Source: Calliopsis andreniformis (taxonomy: Eukaryota; Arthropoda; Insecta; Hymenoptera; Andrenidae). Taken from it: DNA of 64,000 bases. The notes beneath the pieces are model-generated. The model was not told where the DNA came from. It saw only the letters and a list, made by a program, of their open reading frames with translations, and did not search any database. A program made the translations under genes and the position numbers. The stretch covers positions 12,838,157 through 12,902,156 of the forward strand of contig NW_027480429.1 in assembly GCF_051401765.1 (NCBI RefSeq), written 5' to 3'. How positions within the stretch are numbered: position 1 is the first letter of the stretch; every line of letters begins with the position of its first letter. Below are positions 38,015 through 49,500 of the stretch, one piece after another.

Positions 38015-39840
38015 TTTCCATCGTATAACAGGAATAATTGCAACCAGTGCGAAAGTGATGGTCATTTTTACATTCAGAGCAACCTAGGCTTCACTCTAGG
38101 GCGTTGCTCCACCAGATCGAATGGTTAGGGCCTTAGAAATCAACGCCAGAAGCATAAAATACAATAAAGATGCAACAGTTTTTCCATCGTATAACAGGAA
38201 TAACTGCAAACAGTATGAAAGTACTGGTCATATCTACGTTCCGGGTAACCTAGGTATCACTATAGGGCGTTGCTCCACCAGATCGTATAGCTAGGGACTT
38301 AGAATTCAACGCCATAAGAATAAAATACAATATAAGTACAACAGTTTTTCCATCGTATAAAATGAATAATTGCAACCAGTGTGAAAGTTATGGTCATTTC
38401 TACATTCCGAGCAACCTAGGCTTCACTCTAGGGCGTTGCTCCACCTGATCCAATAGGTAGGGCCTTAGAACTCAACGCCAGAAGCATAAAATACAATAAA
38501 GATGCAACAGTTTTTCCATCGTATAAAACGACTAATTGCAAACAGTCTGAAAGCAATGGTCATTTCTACGTTCCGGGCAACCTAGGCTTCACTCTAGGGC
38601 GTTGCTCCACCAGATCGAATAGTTAGGGCCTTAGAAGTCCACGCCAGAAGTATAAAATACGATAAAGATGCAACAGTTTTTCCATCGTATAAAACGAGTA
38701 ATTGCAACCAGTGTGAAATTTATGGTCATTCCTACATTCCGAGCAACCTAGACTTCACTCTAGAGCGCTGCTCCACCAGATCGAATAGTTAGGTCCTTAG
38801 AAGTCAACGCCAGAAGCATAAAATACGATATAAATACAACAGTTTGTCCATCGTAGAACAGGAATATTTGCAACCAGTGCGAAAGTTATGGTCATTTCTG
38901 CGTTCCGGGCAACCTAGGCTTCACACTAGGGCGTTGCTCCACCAGATTCAACAGTTAGGGCATTAGAAGTCAACGCCCGAAGCATAAAATACAAAATAAA
39001 TGGAACAGTTTTTCCATTGTATAAAACGAATAATAGCAATCAGTGTGAAAGTTATGGTCATTTCTACTTTCCGGGCAACCTAGGATTCACCCTAGGGCGT
39101 TGCTCCAACAGATTGAATAGTTAGGGCCCTAGAAGTCAATGCCCGAAGCATAAAATGCAATCAAAATACAACAGTTTTTACATCATATAACAGGAATAAT
39201 TGCAACCATTTTGAAAGTGATGTTCATTTCTACGTTCCGGGCAACCTAGGCTTCACTTTAGGGCGTTGCTCCACCAGATCGAATAGCTAGGGCCTTAGAA
39301 GTCAACGCCTGGAGCATAAAATACAAAATAAATAGTACAGTTTTTCCATCGTATAAAACGAATAATTGCTACCAGTGTGGAAGTTATGGTCATTCCCACG
39401 TTCCGGGCAGCCTAGGCTTCACTCTAGGGCGTTGCTCCACCAGATGGAATAGTTAGGGCCTTAGAAGTCAACGCCAGATGCATAAAATACAATAAAGGTG
39501 CAACAGTTTTTCCATCGTATAAAACGAATAATTGCAAACAGTCTGAAAGTAATGGTCATTTCTACGTTCCAGGCAACCTAGGCTTCACCCTAGGGCGTTG
39601 TTCCTCCAGATCGAATAGGTAGGGCCTAAGAAGTCAACGCCATAAGAATAAAATACAATATAAATATTACAGTTTTTCCATCGTATAAAACGAATAATAG
39701 CAACCAGTGTGAAGGTTATGGTCATTTCAACGTTCCGGGCAATCTAGGCTTCACTCTAGGGGGTTGCTCCTCCAGATCAATCAGTTAGGGCCTTAGAAGT
39801 TAACGCCCGAAGCATAAAATACAAAATAAATAGAACAGTT
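38015..39840 (+). repeat. Truncated last 26-mer HOR copy (11 monomers)
   Basis: The order is D E F G/I J K L M N O P. G/I (38513) starts as type G (CGACTAATTGCAAACAGTCTG, ending before the breakpoint) and finishes as type I (GTCCACGCC, AGTATAAAATACG tail), so H is lost. The P monomer has GGGGGTTGCTCC, a variant also found at 53036. The 26-mer array ends in the next monomer, where unrelated types begin. Confidence 0.85.
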
Positions 39841-40910
39841 TTTCCATTGTATAAAACGAATAATTGCAAACAGTGTGAAAGTTATGGTCATTTTTACTTT
39901 CCTGGCAGCCTAGGTTTCACCCTAGGGTGTTGCTCCAACAGATTGAATAGTTGAGGCCTTAGAAGTCAACGCCCGAATCATAAAATGCAATAAAAATACA
40001 TCAGCTTTTCCATCGTATAAAACGAATAATTGCAACCAGTGTGAAGGTTATGGTCATTTCTACGTTCCGGGCAACCTACGTTTCACTCTATGGCGTTGCT
40101 CCACCAGATCGAATAGTTAGGGCCTAAGAATTCAACGCCAGGAGCATAAAATACGATATGAATACAACAGCTTTTCCATCGTATAAAACGAGTAATTGCA
40201 ACCAGTGTGAAAGTTATGGTTATTTCTGCGTTTCGGGCAACCTAGGCTTCACTCGAGGGCGTTGCTCCATCAGATCGAATAGTTGGGGCCTTAGAAGTCA
40301 ACGCCAGAAGCATAAAATACAATAAAGATGAAACAGTTATTCCATCGTATAACAGGAATAACTGCAACCAGTGTGAAAGTAATGGTCATTTCTACGTTCC
40401 GAGCATCCTAGGCTTCACTCCAGGGCGTTCTTCAACCAGATCGAATAGTTAGGGCCGAAGGAATCAAGGCCAGAAGCATAATATAGAATATAAATATAAC
40501 AGTTTTTCCATCGTATAGAACGAATAATAGCAACCAGTGTCAAAGTTATGGTCATTTCTACGTTCCGGGCAACGTAGGCTTTACTCTACGGCGTCGATCC
40601 ACCAGATCGAATATTTAGGGCCTAAGAAGTCAACGCCAGACGCATAAAATATAATATAAATATAACAGCTTTTGCATCGTATAAAACGAATAATAGCAAC
40701 CAGTGTGAAAGTTATGGTCATTTCTACGTCCCGGGCAACCTAGGCTTCACTCTAGGGCGTTGCTCCACCAGATAGAATAGCTAGGGCCTTAGAAGTCGAC
40801 GCCAGAAGCATAAAATACAATATAAATACAACAGCATTTCCATCGTATAAAATGAATAATTGCAAACAGTGTGAAAGTAATGGTCATTTCTATGTTCCGG
40901 GCAACCTAGG
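39841..40910 (+). repeat. Left end of the 14.1-kb superrepeat, including a U-A-B module
   Basis: Monomers at 39841 (TTTTTACTTTCCTGG), 40007, 40173, 40339 (type U, CCAGGGCGTTCTTC), 40505 (type A, CTTTACTCTACGG) and 40671 (B-like) recur from 53949 at an offset of 14,108 bp. U-A-B in the same order is found at 3321-3652, so this module links the superrepeat to the 21-mer HOR. Small differences between the superrepeat copies include CGTCGATCC (40591) against CGTCGTTCC (54699). Confidence 0.82.
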
Positions 40911-43900
40911 CTTCACTGTAGGGCGTTGCACCACCAGATCGAATAGTTAGGGCCTTAGAAGTCAACGCCAGAAGCATAAAAGACAATATAAATACAACAA
41001 CTTTTCCATCGTACAACAGAAGTAATAGCAACCAGTGCGAAAGTTATGGTCATTTCTACGTTCCAGGCAACCTAGGCTTCACTCTAGGGCGTTGCTCCAC
41101 CAGATCGAATAGTTAGGGCCTTAGAAGTCAACGCCCGAAGCCTAAAATGCAATAAAACTACAATAGTTCTTCCATCGCATAACAGGAATAATTCCAACCA
41201 GTTTGAAAGTGGTGGTCATTTCTACGTTCCGGGCAACCTAGGCTTCACTCTAGGGCGTTGTTACACCAGATCGAATAGTTAGGGCCTTAGAAGTCAACGC
41301 CCGAAGCATAAAATGCAATCAAACTACAACAGTTTTTCCATCGCATAACAGGAATAATTCCAACCAGTTTGAAAGTGATGGTCATTTCTACGTTCCGGGC
41401 TACCAAGGCTTCACTCTAGGGCGTTGTCACACCAGATCGAATAGCTACGACCTTAGAAGTCAAAGCCAGAAGCAGAAAATACAATAAAAATGCAACAGTC
41501 TTTCCACCGTACAGCATGGCTAATTGCAACCAGTGCGAAAGTAATGATCATTTCGACGTTTCGGGCAACCTAGGCTTCACTCTAGGGCGCTGCTCCACCA
41601 GATCGAATAGCTACGGACTTAGAATTCAACGCTAAAAGCATAAAGTACAATAAAGATGCAACAGCTTTTCCATGGTATAACAGGAATAATTGCAACCAGT
41701 GTGAAGGTAACGGTCTGTCCTACGTTCCGGGCAACCTAGGCTTCACTCCAGGGCGTTGCTAAATCAGATCGAATAGATAGGATCTTAGAAGTCAACGCCC
41801 GAAGCATAAAGTACAAAATAAATAGAACAGATTTTCCATTGTATAAAACGAATAATAGCAACCAGTGTGAAAGTTAAGGTCATTTCTACGTTCCGGGCAA
41901 CCTAGGCTTCACTCTAGGGCGTTGCACAACCAGATCGAATAGTTAGGGCCTTAGAAGTCAACGCCAGAAGCATAAAAAACAATATAAATACAACAACTTT
42001 TCCATCGTATAACAGGAATAATAGCAACAAGTGTGAAAGGTATGATCATTTCGACGTTTCGGGCATGCTAGACTTAACTCAGAGGCGTTGCTCCACCAGA
42101 TAGAAGGGTTAGGGCCTTTGAAATCAACGCCCGAAACATAAAATACAATATAAATACAACAGTTTTTCCATGGTATAAGACGAATAATTGCAACCAGTGT
42201 GAAAGTAATGGTCATTTCGACGTTTCGGGCAACCTAGGCTTCACTCTAGGGCGCTGCTCCACCAGATCGAATAGCTAGGGACTTAGAATTCAACGCTAAA
42301 AGCATAAAGTACAATAAAGATGCAACAGCTTTTCCGTCGTACAACAGGAATAATTGCAACCAGTGTGAAGGTAACGGTCTGACCTACGTTCCGGGCAACC
42401 TAGGCTTCACTCTAGGGCGTTGCACCACCAGATCGAATAGTTAGGGCCTTAGAAGTCAACGCCAGAAGCATAAAAAACAATATAAGTACAACAACTTTTC
42501 CATCGTATAACAGGAATAATAGCAACCAGTGTGAAAGGTATGATCATTTCGACGTTTCGGGTATCCTAGACTTAACTCAGAGGCGTTGCTCCACCAGATA
42601 GAAGGGTTAGGGCCTTTGAAATCAACGCCAGAAGCATAAACCACAAAATAAATACAACAGCCTTTACATCGTATAAAACGAATAATTGCAACCTGTGTGA
42701 AGGTTATGGTCATATCTACGTTCCGGGCAACATAGGCTTCACTGTAGGGCGTTGCTCCACCAGATCGAATGGGTAGGGCCAGAGAAGTCAACGCCCGAAA
42801 CATAAAATACAATATAAATACAACAGTTTTTCCATTGTATAAAACGAATAATGGCAACCAGTGTGAAAGTAATGGTCATTTCTACGTTCCGGGCAACCTA
42901 GGCGTCACTCTAGGGCGTTGCTCCACCACATCGAATAGCTACGGCCTTAGAAGTCAACGCCAGAAGAATAAGATACAAAATAAATAGAACAGTTTTTCCA
43001 TCGTATAAAAGGTATAATTGCAAACAGTGTGAAAGTAATGGTCATTTCTACGTTCCGCGCAACCTAGGCTTCACTCTAGGGCGTTGCTCCACCAGATCGA
43101 ATAGTTAGGGACTAAGAAGTGAACGCCCGTAGCATGAAATACACTAAATATACAAGAGTTTTTCCATCGTATAACAGGAATAATTGCAACCAGTGCGAAA
43201 GTGATGGTCATTTCTACATTCAGAGCAACCTAGGCTTCACTCTAGGGCGATGCTCCACCAGATCGAATAGTTAGGGCCTTAGAAGTCAACGCCAGAAGCA
43301 TAAAACACAATATAAATACAACAACTTTTCCATCGTATAACAGGAATAATAGCAACCAGTGTGAAAGATATGGTTACTTCTACGTTCCGGGCAACCTAGG
43401 GTTCACTCTAGGGCGTTGCTCCACCAGATCGAATAGTTAGGGACTAAGAAGTGAACGCCCGTAGCATGAAATACACTAAATATAGAAGAGTTTTTTCATC
43501 GTATAACAGGAATAATTGCAACCAGTGCGAAAGTGATGGTCATTTCTACATTCAGAGCAACCTAGGCTTCACTCTAGGGCGTTGCTCCACCAGATCGAAT
43601 AGTTAGGGCCTTAGAAATCAACGCCAGAAGCATAAAATACAATAAAGATGCAACAGTTTTTCCATCGTATAACAGGAATAACTGCAAACAGTATGAAAGT
43701 ACTGGTCATTTCTACGTTCCGGGTAACCTAGTTTTCACTCTAGGGCGTTGCTCCACCAGATCGTATAGCTAGGGACTTAGAATTCAACGCCATAAGAATA
43801 AAATACAATATAAGTACAACAGTTTTTCCATCGTATAAAATGAATAATTGCAACCAGTGTGAAAGTAATGGTCATTTCTACGTTCCGGGCAACCTAGGCT

Positions 43901-46553
43901 TCACTCTATGCGTTGCTCCACCCGATCGAATAGCTATGGACTTAGAATTCAACGCTAAAAGCATAAAGTACAATAAAGATGCAACAGTTTTTCCATCGTA
44001 TAACAGGAATAATTGCAACCAGTGTGAAGGTAACGGTCTGTCCTACGTTCCGGGCAACCTAGGCTTCACTCTAGGGCGTTGCTCCACCAGATCGAATAGT
44101 TAGGGCCTTAGAAGTCCACGCCAGAAGCATAAAATACGATAAAGATGCAACGGTTTTTCCATCGTATAAAACGAATAATTGCAACCAGTGTGAAATTTAT
44201 GGTCATTCCTACATTCCGAGCAACCTAGACTTCACTCTAGAGCGTTGCTCCGCCAGATCGAATAGTTAGGTCCTTAGAAGTCAACGCCAGAAGCATAAAA
44301 TACGATATAAATACAACAGTTTGTCCATCGTAGAACAGGAATATTTGCAACCAGTGCGAAAGTTATGGTCATTCCTGCGTTCCGGGCAACCTAGGCTTCA
44401 CACTAGGGCGTTGCTCCACCAGATTCAACAGTTAGGGCCTTAGAAGTCAACGCCCGAAGCATCAAATACAAAATAAATGGAACAGTTTTTCCATTGTATA
44501 AAACGACTAATAGCAATCAGTGTGAAAGTTATGGTCATTTCTACTTTGCGGGCAACCTAGGATTCACCCTAGGGCGTTGCTCCAACAGATTGAATAGTTA
44601 GGGCCCTAGAAGTCAATGCCCGAAGCATAAAATGCAATCAAAATACAACAGTTCTTACATCATATAACAGGAATAATTGCAACCATTTTGAAAGTGATGT
44701 TCATTTCTACGTTCCAGGCAACCTAGGCTTCACCCTAGGGCGTTGTTCCACCAGATCGAATAGGTAGGGCCTAAGAAGCGAACGCCAGAAGCATAAAATA
44801 CAATATATATACAGCAGTTTTTCCATCGAATAAAACGAATAATTGCAACCAGTGTGAAAGTTATGGTCATTTCCACATTCCGTGTAACCTAGGCTTCACT
44901 CTAGGGCGTTGCTCCACCAGATCGAATAGTTAGGGACTAAGAAGTGAACGCCCGTAGCATGAAATACACTAAATATAGAAGAGTTTTTCCATCGTATAAC
45001 AGGAATAATTGCAACCAGTGCGAAAGTGATGGTCATTTTTACATTCAGAGCAACCTAGGCTTCACTCTAGGGCGTTGCTCCACCAGATCGAATGGTTAGG
45101 GCCTTAGAAATCAACGCCAGAAGCATAAAATACAATAAAGATGCAACAGTTTTTCCATCGTATAACAGGAATAACTGCAAACAGTATGAAAGTACTGGTC
45201 ATATCTACGTTCCGGGTAACCTAGGTATCACTATAGGGCGTTGCTCCACCAGATCGTATAGCTAGGGACTTAGAATTCAACGCCATAAGAATAAAATACA
45301 ATATAAGTACAACAGTTTTTCCATCGTATAAAATGAATAATTGCAACCAGTGTGAAAGTTATGGTCATTTCTACATTCCGAGCAACCTAGGCTTCACTCT
45401 AGGGCGTTGCTCCACCTGATCCAATAGGTAGGGCCTTAGAACTCAACGCCAGAAGCATAAAATACAATAAAGATGCAACAGTTTTTCCATCGTATAAAAC
45501 GACTAATTGCAAACAGTCTGAAAGCAATGGTCATTTCTACGTTCCAGGCAACCTAGGCTTCACCCTAGGGCGTTGTTCCACCAGATCGAATAGGTAGGGC
45601 CTAAGAAGTCAACGCCATAAGAATAAAATACAATATAAATATAACAGTTTTTCCATCGTATAAAACGAATAATAGCAACCAGTGTGAAGGTTATTGTCAT
45701 TTCAACGTTGCGGGCAATCTAGGCTTCACTCTAGGGAGTTGCTCCACCAGTTCAATCAGTTAGGGCCTTAGAAGTCAACGCCCGAAGCATAAAATACAAA
45801 ATAAATAGAACAGTTTTTCCATTGTATAAAACGAATAATTGCTACCAGTGTAAAAGTTATGGCCATTTGTACGTTCCGGGCAACCTAGGCTTCACTCTAG
45901 GGCGTTGCTCCACCAGATCGAATAGTTAGGGCCTTAGAAGTCCACGCCAGAAGTATAAAATACGATAAAGATGCAACAGTTTTTCCATCGTATAAAACGA
46001 GTAATTGCAACCAGTGTGAAATTTATGGTCATTCCTACATTCCGAGCAACCTAGACTTCACTCTAGAGCGCTGCTCCACCAGATCGAATAGTTAGGTCCT
46101 TAGAAGTCAACGCCAGAAGCATAAAATACGATATAAATACAACAGTTTGTCCATCGTAGAACAGGAATATTTGCAACCAGTGCGAAAGTTATGGTCATTT
46201 CTGCGTTCCGGGCAACCTAGGCTTCACACTAGGGCGTTGCTCCACCAGATTCAACAGTTAGGGCATTAGAAGTCAACGCCCGAAGCATAAAATACAAAAT
46301 AAATGGAACAGTTTTTCCATTGTATAAAACGAATAATAGCAATCAGTGTGAAAGTTATGGTCATTTCTACTTTCCGGGCAACCTAGGATTCACCCTAGGG
46401 CGTTGCTCCAACAGATTGAATAGTTAGGGCCCTAGAAGTCAATGCCCGAAGCATAAAATGCAATCAAAATACAACAGTTTTTACATCATATAACAGGAAT
46501 AATTGCAACCATTTTGAAAGTGATGTTCATTTCTACGTTCCGGGCAACCTAGG
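40911..46553 (+). repeat. 5,643-bp superrepeat unit, copy 1 (34 monomers, one 165 bp)
   Basis: Sequence from CTTCACTGTAGGG at 40911 restarts at 46554. The length is 34 x 166 minus 1, owing to the 165-bp monomer at 43825. The first part (40911 to about 44000) has types unique to this zone, including TTTCGACGTTTCGGG variants and AAGGTAACGGTCTG monomers. The second part (about 44156-46553) is a 26-mer-derived block: J K L M/G AH/C D E F G H I J K L M. M/G (44654) has lost two monomers relative to copy 2. Confidence 0.85.
43825..43989 (+). repeat. 165-bp monomer (1-bp deletion), founder lineage copy
   Basis: CTCTATGCGTTGC replaces the usual CTCTAGGGCGTTGC, so GG has become T, together with a CCACCCGATCG variant. 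It is the first departure from the 166-bp register after 264 monomers. The same lesion recurs at 49468, 56273 and 58098, so it arose once and was copied with its block. Confidence 0.9.
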
Positions 46554-49500
46554 CTTCACTGTAGGGCGTTGCACCACCAGATCGAATAGTTAGGGCCTTA
46601 GAAGTCAACGCCAGAAGCATAAAAGACAATATAAATACAACAACTTTTCCATCGTATAACAGAAGTAATAGCAACCAGTGCGAAAGTTATGGTCATTTCT
46701 ACGTTCCAGGCAACCTAGGCTTCACTCTAGGGCGTTGCTCCACCAGATCGAATAGTTAGGGCCTTAGAAGTCAACGCCCGAAGCCTAAAATGCAATAAAA
46801 CTACAATAGTTCTTCCATCGCATAACAGGAATAATTCCAACCAGTTTGAAAGTGATGGTCATTTCTACGTTCCGGGCAACCTAGGCTTCACTCTAGGGCG
46901 TTGTTACACCAGATCGAATAGTTAGGGCCTTAGAAGTCAACGCCCGAAGCATAAACTGCAATCAAACTACAACAGTTTTTCCATCGCATAACAGGAATAA
47001 TTCCAACCAGTTTGAAAGTGACGGTCATTTCTACGTTCCGGGCTACCAAGGCTTCACTCTAGGGCGTTGTCACACCAGATCAAATAGCTACGACCTTAGA
47101 AGTCAAAGCCAGAAGCAGAAAATACAATAAAAATGCAACAGTTTTTCCACCGTACAGCATGGCTAATTGCAACCAGTGCGAAAGTAATGATCATTTCGAC
47201 GTTTCGGGCAACCTAGGCTTCACTCTAGGGCGCTGCTCCACCAGATCGAATAGCTACGGACTTAGAATTCAACGCTAAAAGCATAAAGTACAATAAAGAT
47301 GCAACAGCTTTTCCATGGTATAACAGGAATAATTGCAACCAGTGTGAAGGTAACGGTCTGTCCTACGTTCCGGGCAACCTAGGCTTCACTCCAGGGCGTT
47401 GCTAAATCAGATCGAATAGATAGGATCTTAGAAGTCAACGCCCGAAGCATAAAGTACAAAATAAATAGAACAGATTTTCCATTGTATAAAACGAATAATA
47501 GCAACCAGTGTGAAAGTTAAGGTCATTTCTACGTTCCGGGCAACCTAGGCTTCACTCTAGGGCGTTGCACAACCAGATCGAATAGTTAGGGCCTTAGAAG
47601 TCAACGCCAGAAGCATAAAAAACAATATAAATACAACAACTTTTCCATCGTATAACAGGAATAATAGCAACAAGTGTGAAAGGTATGATCATTTCGACGT
47701 TTCGGGCATGCTAGACTTAACTCAGAGGCGTTGCTCCACCAGATAGAAGGGTTAGGGCCTTTGAAATCAACGCCCGAAACATAAAATACAATATAAATAC
47801 AACAGTTTTTCCATGGTATAAGACGAATAATTGCAACCAGTGTGAAAGTAATGGTCATTTCGACGTTTCGGGCAACCTAGGCTTCACTCTAGGGCGCTGC
47901 TCCACCAGATCGAATAGCTAGGGACTTAGAATTCAACGCTAAAAGCATAAAGTACAATAAAGATGCAACAGCTTTTCCATCGTACAACAGGAATAATTGC
48001 AACCAGTGTGAAGGTAACGGTCTGACCTACGTTCCGGGCAACCTAGGCTTCACTCTAGGGCGTTGCACCACCAGATCGAATAGTTAGGGCCTTAGAAGTC
48101 AACGCCAGAAGCATAAAAAACAATATAAGTACAACAACTTTTCCATCGTATAACAGGAATAATAGCAACCAGTGTGAAAGGTATGATCATTTCGACGTTT
48201 CGGGTATCCTAGACTTAACTCAGAGGCGTTGCTCCACCAGATAGAAGGGTTAGGGCCTTTGAAATCAACGCCAGAAGCATAAACCACAAAATAAATACAA
48301 CAGCCTTTACATCGTATAAAACGAATAATTGCAACCTGTGTGAAGGTTATGGTCATATCTACGTTCCGGGCAACATAGGCTTCACTGTAGGGCGTTGCTC
48401 CACCAGATCGAATGGGTAGGGCCAGAGAAGTCAACGCCCGAAACATAAAATACAATATAAATACAACAGTTTTTCCATTGTATAAAACGAATAATGGCAA
48501 CCAGTGTGAAAGTAATGGTCATTTCTACGTTCCGGGCAACCTAGGCGTCACTCTAGGGCGTTGCTCCACCACATCGAATAGCTACGGCCTTAGAAGTCAA
48601 CGCCAGAAGAATAAGATACAAAATAAATAGAACAGTTTTTCCATCGTATAAAAGGTATAATTGCAAACAGTGTGAAAGTAATGGTCATTTCTACGTTCCG
48701 GGCAACCTAGGCTTCACTCTAGGGCGTTGCTCCACCAGATCGAATAGTTAGGGACTAAGAAGTGAACGCCCGTAGCATGAAATACACTAAATATACAAGA
48801 GTTTTTCCATCGTATAACAGGAATAATTGCAACCAGTGCGAAAGTGATGGTCATTCCTACATTCAGAGCAACCTAGGCTTCACTCTAGGGCGATGCTCCA
48901 CCAGATCGAATAGTTAGGGCCTTAGAAGTCAACGCCAGAAGCATAAAACACAATATAAATACAACAACTTTTCCATCGTATAACAGGAATAATAGCAACC
49001 AGTGTGAAAGATATGGTTACTTCTACGTTCCGGGCAACCTAGGGTTCACTCTAGGGCGTTGCTCCACCAGATCGAATAGTTAGGGACTAAGAAGTGAACG
49101 CCCGTAGCATGAAATACACTAAATATAGAAGAGTTTTTTCATCGTATAACAGGAATAATTGCAACCAGTGCGAAAGTGATGGTCATTTCTACATTCAGAG
49201 CAACCTAGGCTTCACTCTAGGGCGTTGCTCCACCAGATCGAATAGTTAGGGCCTTAGAAATCAACGCCAGAAGCATAAAATACAATAAAGATGCAACAGT
49301 TTTTCCATCGTATAACAGGAATAACTGCAAACAGTATGAAAGTACTGGTCATTTCTACGTTCCGGGTAACCTAGTTTTCACTCTAGGGCGTTGCTCCACC
49401 AGATCGTATAGCTAGGGACTTAGAATTCAACGCCATAAGAATAAAATACAATATAAGTACAACAGTTTTTCCATCGTATAAAATGAATAATTGCAACCAG

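Noticed and set aside
42456..42857. 133-codon open frame on the minus strand, with an identical copy at 48099-48500
   Set aside because: It is a reading frame through about 2.4 satellite monomers. Since 166 is 1 modulo 3, each monomer shifts the frame, and the same residue strings reappear out of order. The copy exists because the block was duplicated. No domain or signal is recognisable.
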